Shown here: positions 27,701 to 35,469 of the stretch, in pieces
Position numbering within the stretch: position 1 is the stretch's first letter
Layout: every line of letters starts with the position of its first letter
Assembly (NCBI GenBank): GCA_947289115.1
Contig: CAMYPG010000003.1
Coordinates: 32,027 to 96,026, forward strand
Reading direction: 5' to 3'
Length of the DNA stretch: 64,000 nt
From: an uncultured Gardnerella sp.
GTDB taxonomy: Bacteria; Actinomycetota; Actinomycetes; Actinomycetales; Bifidobacteriaceae
Notes under the pieces: generated by a model
The model's database searches: none
Told to the model about the DNA's origin: nothing
The model's input: only the letters and a program-made list of their open reading frames with translations
Made by a program: the position numbers and the translations under genes

Positions 27701-29355
27701 CTCAAAAGCAAGTAAACGCTCTGCTTAAACAGCTCCAAGACGCTCAAGAGAAGATTGCAAAGGATTATAAGACTGATGCAATTAAGCTTGAAAACGAAGT
27801 CGGCGATAAAGATCAAGACGGCAAGCCTGTAACACCTCCATTCGAGGCGTCGGTGGCGTACAAGAACGCGCTTGAAAAAGCGAAGGCTGAGTCTAAAGAG
27901 GATGCCGACAAAGACACCTCTGCAACTAAGAAGCTTGCTGCATATGCCGAGAAGCTTGCTAAAGCAAACGAGCTTATCGAAAAGGTCAAGAATCCTGATC
28001 CAAACGCAAAGCCAGAAGATCGTCCAACTCAGAAGCAGGTTGATGATGCTCTTGCGGCTTTGAAGCAGGCCAAGAAGGATATCGACGACAACTTCAAGAC
28101 CAAAGTTGATAAGCTCCAAAATGAAGTTGATGATAAAAATGAGGATGGCACTGCGCGTACTCCAAAGTTTGAAGAATCAACTGAGTTTGCAAACCTTCAA
28201 GGAAAGACTAAGGATGGCAAAAAGCCTGATGACCTTGTAGCGTATGAGCAAGCTTTGGCAAAGGCTAAGGAACTCATCGACAAGAACGATGGCAAAGTCA
28301 AGAATGATCAAGGTCAAGAAGTTGACGTTCCAAAGGATCAGCTCCCATCCCAGAAGGAAGTTGACGAGGCTCTTAAGAATCTGAAGGAAATTAAGGATAA
28401 GATTACTAAGAACTACGTCACCAGCCCGCATGACTTGCAAGAAGAAGTTGATAAGTCAAAGGGCGGAGATACTGACACCAGAACCGACGTGTTCGAGAAT
28501 ACTCCAGAGTTCAAGAATGCGACTGCTAAGGGTGATGACGCTGCTAAGAAAGCTCTTGACGACTATAACAAGAAGCTCAAGGCTGCCAAGGATCTTCTTG
28601 ATAAGTTTGATCGCACTACTGGAAAGCCAAAGACTGATCTTCCAGATGGTACTAAAGTCCCAACTCAAAAGCAACTTGACGATGCTCTAAAGGATCTCCA
28701 AGCCGCCAAGAAGAAGATTGCCGATGATTACAAGACTGATCCTTCCAAGCTGAAAACAGAAGCAGATGCTGATGCTAAGTTCCGTGATTCTGTATTCTTT
28801 ATGATTGGAATGACTGAGGATATTGACGCCTATAACAAGGCTTTGGCTGAGGCTAACAGTGTGCTTAAGGATCCGAATGCTACTCAGGCTGAGGTTGACG
28901 CGGCTTTGAAGAAGCTTCAGGCGGCTAAGTATAAGATTAATCACCCGTTTGGCATAGGCAGTGGTGTTGGAAGCGGTAGCGGCTATGATGCTGATGCTAG
29001 TGATTCTCAGAGTGCTTCGGTTGATAAGACTGCTTTGAGAGTTGAGGTTAATAATTCTGAAGCAGATTCTTCTGCTGCGTCTAAGGCGAATACTGCTGCT
29101 GCTAGAGCTTACGTGAAGGCTTTGGCTGAGGCTAAGCGTGTGCTTGCTGATAAGAATGCTACTCAGGCTCAGGTTGATGCCGCTTTGAGGAATCTTAAGG
29201 CTGCTAAGGCTGCGTTGCGTAATGCTTCCGGTAATGCTGGTGGTCTTGCTAAGACGGGTGCTGCGACTGGCTTGTTTGCAAGTCTTGCTGCAATCTTCTC
29301 CGGTCTTGGTGCTGCTGGCGTAGCTTCTCGCCGTCGTAAGCACTCTAACGAGTAG
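24730..29355 (+). CDS. C-terminal part of the same surface protein: about 15 FIVAR-like repeats and a sortase signal
   Basis: The frame is open from 24685; the ATG at 24730 is internal to the ancestral gene and has no clear ribosome site. Repeats of about 75-110 residues each carry YxxALxxAKxLL...ATQKEVDxALxxLxxAKxxL, the FIVAR helical pattern; I count about 15. A Gly/Ser hinge lies near 1410. The end is LAKTG, then a hydrophobic stretch (LFASLAAIFSGLGAAGVA) and RRRKHSNE, a sortase-anchoring signal with LAKTG in place of LPXTG. Together with the upstream part it would be about 2,300 residues. FIVAR arrays act as stalks in Ebh-like matrix-binding proteins; the ligand here is unknown. Confidence 0.85.
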   Translation: MTYYKHVYLEQGRNPGNTAKAINVIFVPQTNHKTKDLSDSIGEHKTENVEGKDVPTQSKYYNASADKKDAYEKALKTATDLLATVKDKQEKDLTEEQKAQIDNATINLNKARAELDGADTNKDKLNDSIDANGKAAEGTTAATGTQATNQFKNVSDPDFKKADGSDDKDRNEAAKKAKTDYDKALEEANKVKEDKNATQKAVDDAKAKLDAAREKLNDFTTNKDELNNAIAKDGKVNTGRDNQGNQTLTNADPTYQNSTPEQRKAYDDAVKKADEVFKDPNASQKEVNEAIKKLKEAKAALDKNATDKSPLDAAVQNSFDNPDPDNANGKKSVFYTNAAAKKDSDANAKKAVEDYDKALKKAKDVLADKNATKKDVEDAKKALEDAEKALHAEAYQTKTTDLAEAIADNVSGYLMPAYFNAFDLSQSKDPADVEKAKQAAKDFKAYNDAYHAAKDLLKEIKKPNSTVTQEQADKIKKQLLDARKTIDKYATDTSKISAALLHSLAITKSPAYLNASAGAEGSEEAKAKKAYDDALKALQDAFNDKMPQDTVDGKPDSDPISTNNIPAKDGDTSSPDYLKSIQSHAKGQPLNRDVTKLLAKLNDAVKGLDKFKTKTDELIESINKDSDTHPSPAFKNASQPSFQKPDGSGPDDAKNAAAKAAADAYGKALNEAKDLLKKPDATQKEINDAKAALDKARAELDKYNTDVAKLKASVKKHGTKADVPAPEEGTLTSDAYRNASDPHFMKEQDGKLVPDDDKNNKAAADKKAYDEALTKAQELLKKHDDKDTPQDAKPTQKEIDEALKTLDEARKKLEDNYKTVTTGLEKEINKSTPEGAPAVTEDDFENTPEFKNAKAKTSDSNENADVTAYKEALKKARDLVKAANPTDPDAKNSSHPTQKQINEALDALKAAKKQIEDNYKTNLEPLTSAKDFAGGDFKKTPEYQNAVAKKDAGDQGAIAALGKDGEQTGFDNVLKKVAEKLNDEDWKKKATQKQVNALLKQLQDAQEKIAKDYKTDAIKLENEVGDKDQDGKPVTPPFEASVAYKNALEKAKAESKEDADKDTSATKKLAAYAEKLAKANELIEKVKNPDPNAKPEDRPTQKQVDDALAALKQAKKDIDDNFKTKVDKLQNEVDDKNEDGTARTPKFEESTEFANLQGKTKDGKKPDDLVAYEQALAKAKELIDKNDGKVKNDQGQEVDVPKDQLPSQKEVDEALKNLKEIKDKITKNYVTSPHDLQEEVDKSKGGDTDTRTDVFENTPEFKNATAKGDDAAKKALDDYNKKLKAAKDLLDKFDRTTGKPKTDLPDGTKVPTQKQLDDALKDLQAAKKKIADDYKTDPSKLKTEADADAKFRDSVFFMIGMTEDIDAYNKALAEANSVLKDPNATQAEVDAALKKLQAAKYKINHPFGIGSGVGSGSGYDADASDSQSASVDKTALRVEVNNSEADSSAASKANTAAARAYVKALAEAKRVLADKNATQAQVDAALRNLKAAKAALRNASGNAGGLAKTGAATGLFASLAAIFSGLGAAGVASRRRKHSNE

Positions 29356-29369
29356 TCTATCGCGTAACT

Positions 29370-29414
29370 AAAATCCCTCGCAGGTTATCTTCCGATAATC
29401 CGCGAGGGATTTTT
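29370..29414 (+). terminator. strong rho-independent terminator of the surface-protein gene
   Basis: AAAATCCCTCGC pairs with GCGAGGGATTTTT, and inner GGTTATC-TTCC-GATAATCC extends the stem. It lies 15 bases after the stop codon and is followed by T-rich sequence. Confidence 0.9.
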
Positions 29415-29509
29415 GTTTCTTCATGCTGCTGCACATGCTGTTCCTGTAGCTTTGCGCCAGTGCTTTGCAAACGGTGACTATTTGTTGCTTAAAGAACACT
29501 AGCGTCCGT

Positions 29510-29650
29510 GCTGAGCGAAGACATGCTCGCGCGGGTAACGCGCTCGCTACGAAACTCGCGTTGGAAGTCCACTGGACTTCCAACTTAAGCGAGTTTCCGC
29601 TCCGAGTTGCCTTCGCGCGCTAAATCGCAGCGCGAAAGCAGGTCGTCGCA
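29510..29650 (+). repeat. palindromic intergenic repeat, family P copy B
   Basis: The core at 29551-29597 is the reverse complement of the core at 9192-9238: GAAACTCGC, GTTGGAAGTCC, ACT, GGACTTCCAAC, TTAA, GCGAGTTTC. Flanks CTCGCGCGGGTAACGCGC and CCGCTCCGAGTTGCCTTC are shared with copy C, 224 bases downstream in the same orientation. Confidence 0.75.
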
Positions 29651-29734
29651 CACATCACGCCAGGCACTCATACTACACACTCCGCATCAGCTTAGTTGCA
29701 GGAATATTAGCGTGGTGAGATTTGAGATTTTTCG

Positions 29735-29880
29735 CACTGAGCGCGGACGCTCGCGCGGGTAACGCGCTTGCTACGAAACTCGCGTTGGAAGTCCACTGGA
29801 CTTCCAACTTAAGCGAGTTTCCGCTCCGAGTTGCCTTCGCGCGCTACGCTTTAAGTGCTTCGGCAGGTCGTCGCGCAGAG
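29735..29880 (+). repeat. palindromic intergenic repeat, family P copy C
   Basis: The core at 29775-29821 is identical to copy B, with matching flanks over more than 100 bases. Copies B and C together make a tandem pair that could recombine. Small open frames through these repeats (for example one starting MEVQWTSN on the other strand) are chance translations of the palindrome. Confidence 0.75.
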
Positions 29881-29962
29881 CCGCAGGCTGCTGATTCGCC
29901 AAGCGAAGAAGAAAAATCGAAAAATCTCTGCGATAGACACGGTTATTAAAGGCTAGCATGCA

Positions 29963-30102
29963 GAGTTTGGGGGATTTCTTTACGAGCACTAAAAGAGGAC
30001 TGATGGAGCAACGTTCGTAGAGAACAAAGTATGCATGAGAGTCTTTAACAGCCAAAGCGACTGAAGGACGGGACGTGCGAGGAAAGAAATCCCCCAAAAC
30101 TC
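29963..30102 (-). repeat. inverted-repeat element, family X copy 2, upstream of glnE
   Basis: The ends are near-perfect inverted repeats of about 20 bases (GAGTTT-GGGGGATTTCTTT at 29963-29981, reverse complement at 30083-30102 with one extra T). The interior carries the module seen at 8929-9011 (AAAAGAGGACTG; TCTTTAACAGCCAAAGCGAC; GAAGGACGGGA). The ends are unrelated to those of copy 1. The 845-base spacer before glnE otherwise holds only family P copies and nothing I can call a gene. Confidence 0.6.
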
Positions 30103-30200
30103 GCGCCACGTTAAGAATGATGCCTAAAACTCGCCACGCTATGAGCGCGAAAGCAGGTAGTTTCGCAGCCTTGTACACCACCACAATGTAAAGTTGCGGT

Positions 30201-33200
30201 ATGGAAAGTGCGAACAGAACAGATAGTGCAACTACTGAAACCAACTGCAACGAAAGCAGCACAAACTCTTCCGCACTCACCTCAAGAAGCCTTATTAGAG
30301 CCGGTTTTTCTCGCCCGGATGCCGCACGTTGCGCAATGATAGCAATATGCAAAAACTGCAATAAAATATCTTTTGAAACACTACTAAGAAGCGCGCTTAC
30401 AGTTGAAGATCCAGATTCTGCATTGCTTTCATTGCAAGATTTAAGTGAAGCATACCCCGAAATAATAAATAATATTTCAACTTCAAATTCGCAAGTATCT
30501 GACTCATTAACAAGCCTAATGCAAGTATTAGGTGCGTCTAACGCGTTGGCAATGCTTATGCGCACAAGACCTAATCTTATAAAAGCCGCTGCAAACGACC
30601 CGAATCATCTTTTTGCAATGACTAGGGAAGAGCGTGTAAAAGACTTACTCGAGGCAATACAAGCGTATACTGCAACAGTTGTTTCTTCTGAAAGCAGCAA
30701 TTCCAACACAATTTACTTAACATCACTCGGCTTTGCACAAGCAGTTTCTGCGCTTCGTGCGCGCTACCGTGAGCATGTTGCTGCAATTATGGCAGCTGAT
30801 TTAGCGAGCACTGACCCTGTTGAAGTGCAGCCAGATATTAGTCGTAAGCTTTCCGAGGCTGCCGATGCTGTTCTAGAGGCAGCGTTGTCTATTTCGCGCG
30901 GACAGGTTACTGGTTCTTCCGCATGCAGATTTGCGATTATTGCTATGGGTAAGCTTGGCGCGCAAGAAATTAACTACGTTTCCGATATTGATTTGATTTA
31001 CGTTGTGGAGCCTGCGGATTTAAGCAACAAGCAGAACCAGGATGCTGCTTTGCGTGTTGGTGCTTCTATGGCGATGGTTTTGCAAAAAGTATGCCAGTCG
31101 GTGGTTATGGGCTCTGCGGAGCCTCCACTTTGGCAGATTGATACTGCGCTTCGCCCGGAAGGTAAGGATGGTCCTCTTGTTCGTAGGCTTGATTCTCATA
31201 TGGAATATTATGAAAAGTGGGCGAGTAGCTGGGAGTTTCAGGCGCTTTTGAAGTCGCGCCCTGCAGCAGGGGATGTGGATCTTGGAAAAGCTTATCGCGA
31301 TATGGTCGAGCCGTTTATTTGGAGGGCTTCTGGTCGTGAGCATTTTGTAGCTGACTGCCAGCATATGCGTCAGCGTGTGGAGTCGCTTATTCCGGCTTCT
31401 CAACGCGATTTAGACATGAAGCTTGGTCGCGGCGGCTTGCGTGACGTGGAGTTTACTGTGCAAATGCTGCAGCTTGTGCACGGAAGTGAGGATGAGTCGC
31501 TTCGAGTAAGGGATACTATTTCCGCTTTGCAAGCGTTGGCTCAAGGTGGCTACGTCTCTAGGTCTCAGGCGGCGCTTTTGGCAGAACACTACCGTTTTGA
31601 GCGTGTTCTTGAGCATCGTCAGCAAATGTGGAGTATGCATCGCACGCATTTGTTCCCAGATTTGGGTGCGCAAGGAAACGGCGGCTTGGATCGTGCGCGC
31701 ACAATTTCTACAGAGCAGCTTAACAATAATGATCAGATTTGCCGTCTTGCTCGTGCTGTGCGGCTTCGTCCGGAAGAGTTAGTTGCGCGTTTTGATAAAG
31801 CTCGTCGTGAAATTCGGCACTTGCATAAGGATATTTACTACCGTCCGATGCTTCCTATTAACGCTCAAACGGATGCGGATCCTATTGTGCTTTCGCCGGA
31901 GGCTGCTTGCGCGCGTTTTGCTTCTATTGGTTTTGCGGATGCTCGCGCCGCGCAATTGCATGTTGAAGCGCTTACGGAGGGGCTTTCTAGGGCTGCTAAA
32001 ATTCACAGAATTTTGCTTCCAGCAGTGTTGAAGTGGCTTGGCGATGGGCAGAATCCAGATATGGGTTTGCTTGCGTGGCGGCGTCTTGCTGAGCGTTTTG
32101 GCGGAAAGAACACGTATCTTGGTTTTTTGCGTGATTCTCCTTCTGCAGCTCAGCGTCTTTGCCACGTTTTGGCGGATTCGCGCTACTTGGGCGACGCTAT
32201 GATGCAGTCGATGCAATCTATTACTTGGCTTGGTGACGACGAAGCGTTATCTGCGCGAGATAGGGCAAGTCTCGACATGCAAACTAGCGCAATGGTTGCG
32301 CGTTATGCAAGTAATATTGAGGATTTTGCGCAGTCTTTGCGTGCTCTTCGCCGGCAGGAAATTGAGCGAGTTGCTTTAGCTTGGATGTGTGGTCTAATTG
32401 ATGACGATACTTCTATGCTTGCAATGAGTGATGTGTTTGATGCTATTTTAGATGCGACTTTGCAATGGTCCATGCGTGAAGCTGTGTCAGTCATGAATTT
32501 GAATGCTCCTCAAGCTGAAATTGCTATTATTGCTTTAGGTCGTTACGGTGGTAGAGAAGTAAACTTCTGTTCTGACGCAGATATTATGGTAATTTACAAG
32601 CCTGTTGGTGAAGATTGCGATTTAAACGCAGCTCACCGCTTTGCGCAAAAAACTGTAGATATTTTGCGTAATATTTTGCAAGGTCCTCTTACGCTTGAAC
32701 CAAAAATCATGGTCGATTTGGATTTGCGTCCGGAAGGGAAAGACGGTCCGCTTGTTCGCTCGCTAGAATCTTGCGAAAAGTATTATCGTCAATGGGCTAG
32801 CACTTGGGAGCATCAAGCGTTGTTGCGAGCGCGTTTTGCTGCAGGTTCTAAGGAGTTGGCGGATGCTTTGCTTGATGGCGTTGTAAACGAATTGCGTTAC
32901 GCTGCAAATCCTCTTAGTGATTCTCAGCTTGCTGAAATTCGTAAGCTCAAAGCGCGCATGGAAGCGGAGCGTTTGCCTCGAGGTGTGAGTAGGGACAGGC
33001 ATTTGAAGCTTGGTCGTGGCAGTTTAAGCGATGTTGAGTGGACTGTGCAATTGATGCAATTGCAATATGCTTCAAAGCATGAATCTTTACGAGTAGTTGG
33101 AACTATGCAAGCGTTGAAAGCATTGCAATCTGAGCATTTTATAAGCGACGAGGATGCTGAAGTTTTAAGCCGCTGCTGGCATATGTGTTCCGCGGTGCGC

Positions 33201-33389
33201 AACGCAAACTTCTTGTGGTCTGGCTCAATGGCTCGCGCAGATATTATTCCAACTGACTCGTATTCTTTGGGTGGAATTGCAACTTACCTTGGCTACGAGC
33301 CGAACCAGGGCCGCGTTTTTGAAAACGATCTTTTAGCAACTATGCGTCAGTGCCGTGAAATCATGTCTCGTCTTTTCTACGCTCGCTAA
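30201..33389 (+). CDS. glnE: bifunctional glutamine synthetase adenylyltransferase/adenylyl-removing enzyme
   Basis: Controls glutamine synthetase by adding and removing AMP; 1,062 residues, full length. Two nucleotidyltransferase domains are visible: GKLGAQEINYVSDIDLIYV near 250-268 (adenylyl-removing half) and GRYGGREVNFCSDADIMVIY near 780-799 (adenylylating half), each followed by LRPEGKDGPLVR and KLGRG(G/S)L(R/S)DVE. No strong Shine-Dalgarno sequence precedes ATG 30201, so the exact start is less sure than the gene. The region upstream is full of dispersed repeats. Confidence 0.96.
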   Translation: MESANRTDSATTETNCNESSTNSSALTSRSLIRAGFSRPDAARCAMIAICKNCNKISFETLLRSALTVEDPDSALLSLQDLSEAYPEIINNISTSNSQVSDSLTSLMQVLGASNALAMLMRTRPNLIKAAANDPNHLFAMTREERVKDLLEAIQAYTATVVSSESSNSNTIYLTSLGFAQAVSALRARYREHVAAIMAADLASTDPVEVQPDISRKLSEAADAVLEAALSISRGQVTGSSACRFAIIAMGKLGAQEINYVSDIDLIYVVEPADLSNKQNQDAALRVGASMAMVLQKVCQSVVMGSAEPPLWQIDTALRPEGKDGPLVRRLDSHMEYYEKWASSWEFQALLKSRPAAGDVDLGKAYRDMVEPFIWRASGREHFVADCQHMRQRVESLIPASQRDLDMKLGRGGLRDVEFTVQMLQLVHGSEDESLRVRDTISALQALAQGGYVSRSQAALLAEHYRFERVLEHRQQMWSMHRTHLFPDLGAQGNGGLDRARTISTEQLNNNDQICRLARAVRLRPEELVARFDKARREIRHLHKDIYYRPMLPINAQTDADPIVLSPEAACARFASIGFADARAAQLHVEALTEGLSRAAKIHRILLPAVLKWLGDGQNPDMGLLAWRRLAERFGGKNTYLGFLRDSPSAAQRLCHVLADSRYLGDAMMQSMQSITWLGDDEALSARDRASLDMQTSAMVARYASNIEDFAQSLRALRRQEIERVALAWMCGLIDDDTSMLAMSDVFDAILDATLQWSMREAVSVMNLNAPQAEIAIIALGRYGGREVNFCSDADIMVIYKPVGEDCDLNAAHRFAQKTVDILRNILQGPLTLEPKIMVDLDLRPEGKDGPLVRSLESCEKYYRQWASTWEHQALLRARFAAGSKELADALLDGVVNELRYAANPLSDSQLAEIRKLKARMEAERLPRGVSRDRHLKLGRGSLSDVEWTVQLMQLQYASKHESLRVVGTMQALKALQSEHFISDEDAEVLSRCWHMCSAVRNANFLWSGSMARADIIPTDSYSLGGIATYLGYEPNQGRVFENDLLATMRQCREIMSRLFYAR

Positions 33390-33418
33390 TTTCTCAATCT
33401 TTAGTCGCTTCACATTTA

Positions 33419-33447
33419 TTGTTGCATTCTCTTCTTTAGGTTATAAT
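33419..33447 (+). promoter_or_regulatory. promoter of the toxin-antitoxin pair
   Basis: TTGTTG (33419-33424), a 17-base spacer, TATAAT (33442-33447). A perfect -10 box lies 22 bases before the antitoxin start. Confidence 0.6.
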
Positions 33448-33469
33448 TTCAGGACGGGAGGTGATTTTA

Positions 33470-33703
33470 ATGAAAAATACAGTAATGAGTAATAATGTAA
33501 AAGAAAGAGCCAACACTTCAGTTTTTTATGCTGATGTTTCTGCGCCTATAAAACAAGCAGTCAGTGGTGAAAATTTAGAAGAAAATGACGAATTATTATC
33601 TACTGATTTTGCTGCAAAACTTATGCATAGTTATAAGCAGTCAGTTTCTGGTTTAGTGCGTCCGTATGCGGATGTTTTTGCTGAGTTAGAAAAGGGCTTG
33701 TAA
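33470..33703 (+). CDS. putative antitoxin of a RelE/ParE-type module
   Basis: A small 77-residue protein with no family I can name. It is called an antitoxin from context: it overlaps the start of a RelE/ParE-like toxin gene by one base (TAATG) and is preceded by GGGAGG and its own promoter. The C-terminal half (LLSTDFAAKLMHSYKQSVSGLVRPYADVFAELEKGL) looks amphipathic and may be the toxin-binding segment. The frame opens at GTG 33461, but ATG 33470 is better spaced from GGGAGG (eight bases). Confidence 0.65.
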   Translation: MKNTVMSNNVKERANTSVFYADVSAPIKQAVSGENLEENDELLSTDFAAKLMHSYKQSVSGLVRPYADVFAELEKGL

Positions 33704-34035
33704 TGAGTTCCTTTGATATTCTTGTTACTCAGGATGCAGAAAATGATTTAAAAAATATAAGAGACTATATTGCATCTAATATCTCTAAGAAAACTTCCAT
33801 AAGAATTATTAATTTTATTAAATCTAGTATTGAAAGACTGTCTCTTTTTCCTCAGTTTGCACCTGTAGTTAAGTATGAGCCTTGGAATTCACTTGGTGTG
33901 CGTCGTATTATTGTAAAGAATTTTCTTGTTTATTACAGAGTTGTTTTAGAAGAAAATACAGTTTATATTTTGAAGGTTACTTATGGTAAACGTAATCAAC
34001 AAACTGTATTGGAACAAATAGATTTATTGGATTAA
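33703..34035 (+). CDS. RelE/ParE-superfamily toxin
   Basis: 110 residues with the ParE/RelE pattern: VTQDAENDLKNIRDYIAS at the N-terminus, a helix IINFIKSSIERLSLFPQFAP, then beta strands VRRIIVKNFLVYYRVVLEENTVYILKVTYGKRNQ. The family either cleaves ribosome-bound mRNA or poisons gyrase; NFLVYYRV...VYILKV is closer to ParE/YafQ-like members, but the target cannot be decided here. It is translationally coupled to the antitoxin. The pair sits alone between two housekeeping genes, suggesting horizontal gain. Confidence 0.8.
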   Translation: MSSFDILVTQDAENDLKNIRDYIASNISKKTSIRIINFIKSSIERLSLFPQFAPVVKYEPWNSLGVRRIIVKNFLVYYRVVLEENTVYILKVTYGKRNQQTVLEQIDLLD

Positions 34036-34123
34036 GTACTTATTAAATGTTGCATAATAAGTTATAGTTCTCCGCCACTCCGGGGGTGGGGGATTCGTCA
34101 ACGCTAATCAGTAAAATTACGTA

Positions 34124-34143
34124 GGTCGCGTGTGGTTGCGACC
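34124..34143 (+). promoter_or_regulatory. hairpin in the pyrB leader
   Basis: GGTCGC, an eight-base loop GTGTGGTT, GCGACC, 35 bases before the pyrB ATG. An imperfect G/C-rich hairpin (34071-34091) precedes it. A regulator site for the pyr operon is plausible; it does not clearly match the PyrR binding loop I know. Confidence 0.3.
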
Positions 34144-34178
34144 GTTTGCCAATTGACGGAAGGTGAGCGGTACTTATT

Positions 34179-35414
34179 ATGACGAACGCAATTTCTAGTT
34201 CTTTGCATCAAACTTTTTCTCGCAGTACAATTGCAAATTCTCTAGCTGGCAAAAGTGTTGTTACATTAGACGATATTTCAACTGCGCAAATACGAATGCT
34301 TTTAGACAAAGCGCGATACATTGATTCGCACCGTAAAGAAGTGGCTCACACTTGCGATGGCAGAGTGTTGGCCACTCTTTTTTATGAGCCGAGCACGCGC
34401 ACCCGCTTAAGCTTCGAAACAGCAATGCTGCGTTTAGGTGGAAAAGTAATCGGTTTTGCAGGTGCGCAACTTTCCAGTGCGAGCAAAGGTGAGACTGTAA
34501 ACGATACTTTGAAAGTCGTGTCTAACTATGTCGATGTTGTTGCAATGCGTCACCCAAAGGAGGGTGCTGCTTTTGTTGCAACGCAAGCTGTGAGCACGCC
34601 TATTATTAACGCTGGCGACGGCGGTCACATGCATCCAACTCAAACTCTTGCAGACTTGGCAACGATTCTTGCGCGTTTCGGCCGCCTTAATAATCTCACT
34701 GTCGGCTTGTGCGGCGACTTAACATATGGCCGCACGGTTCACTCGCTTATTGAAACTTTGTGCCGCTTTGGAAACGTTCATTTTGTGCTGATTAGCCCGG
34801 ATGAGCTTAAAACTCCGCAGTACGTAATCGACCGTATTATTGACACTCCTTCGTGCACTTATGAAGAAACTCGCGACTTGATGGAAGTTATTGGCAAGCT
34901 TGACGTGCTTTACATGACTCGCGTGCAAGAAGAACGTTTTACGGATCGCGAGCAATACTTGCGACTTCGTGACACGTACATTTTGACTGAAGAAAAATTG
35001 CAAAAAGCAAAGTCGCATATGCCTGTGCTGCATCCGCTTCCTCGAATTAACGAGATTGCTCTTGACGTTGATGATGATCCTCGCGCAGCATACTTTGAGC
35101 AGGTTAAAAACGGTATGCTTATGCGTATGGCTTTGGAAAGTTCCGTTCTTGGAGACGAGCTTTGCGGCTACGAGCCAACTGATTTTGTAAACGTGCCAGA
35201 AGACGAATTGCGAGCAGTTGACGCACACGGAATTTCTTTGGCGGATCCTCGCGTGCACGTAACGGACGTGAATGTGCCTGAAGATCTTACTTGCCCGAAT
35301 CCTCGTTGCATAACAAACAGCGAACTAACTCTTAAACGCAAGTTCTACAAAGCTGATTCCGTAAGGCACGAGTATCGCTGCATGTATTGCGACGAAGAAG
35401 CAGAAACTAAATAA
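34179..35414 (+). CDS. pyrB: aspartate carbamoyltransferase fused to a PyrI-type zinc domain
   Basis: Catalyses carbamoyl phosphate + aspartate to carbamoyl aspartate. Residues up to about 325 are a complete PyrB: FYEPSTRTRLSFE near 68-80, MRHPKEGA, GDGGHMHPTQTLAD near 148-161, HPLPRINEI near 286. A spacer of about 45 residues leads to Cys372, Cys377, Cys401 and Cys404 (CPNPRC...CMYC), the zinc-binding pattern of the regulatory chain PyrI. The nucleotide-binding allosteric domain of PyrI is absent. The chain is therefore about 100 residues longer than a plain PyrB and about 50 shorter than a full PyrB+PyrI fusion. First gene of the pyr operon; GGAAGG and GGTGAGCGG precede the ATG. Confidence 0.93.
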   Translation: MTNAISSSLHQTFSRSTIANSLAGKSVVTLDDISTAQIRMLLDKARYIDSHRKEVAHTCDGRVLATLFYEPSTRTRLSFETAMLRLGGKVIGFAGAQLSSASKGETVNDTLKVVSNYVDVVAMRHPKEGAAFVATQAVSTPIINAGDGGHMHPTQTLADLATILARFGRLNNLTVGLCGDLTYGRTVHSLIETLCRFGNVHFVLISPDELKTPQYVIDRIIDTPSCTYEETRDLMEVIGKLDVLYMTRVQEERFTDREQYLRLRDTYILTEEKLQKAKSHMPVLHPLPRINEIALDVDDDPRAAYFEQVKNGMLMRMALESSVLGDELCGYEPTDFVNVPEDELRAVDAHGISLADPRVHVTDVNVPEDLTCPNPRCITNSELTLKRKFYKADSVRHEYRCMYCDEEAETK

Positions 35415-35469
35415 AAAATTTAATAATATTATTATATAACTGTAAAAATTACGCAAAACCAGGAGTGAA

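Noticed and set aside
26410..28119. 569-codon open frame on the minus strand inside the surface-protein gene
   Set aside because: It is the antisense of Lys/Ala/Asp-rich FIVAR repeats, has no ribosome site and reads as Leu/Ser/Arg-rich nonsense.
29771..30565. 264-codon minus-strand open frame upstream of and overlapping glnE
   Set aside because: It runs through repeat copies and the start of glnE; composition is that of a shadow frame and there is no family resemblance.
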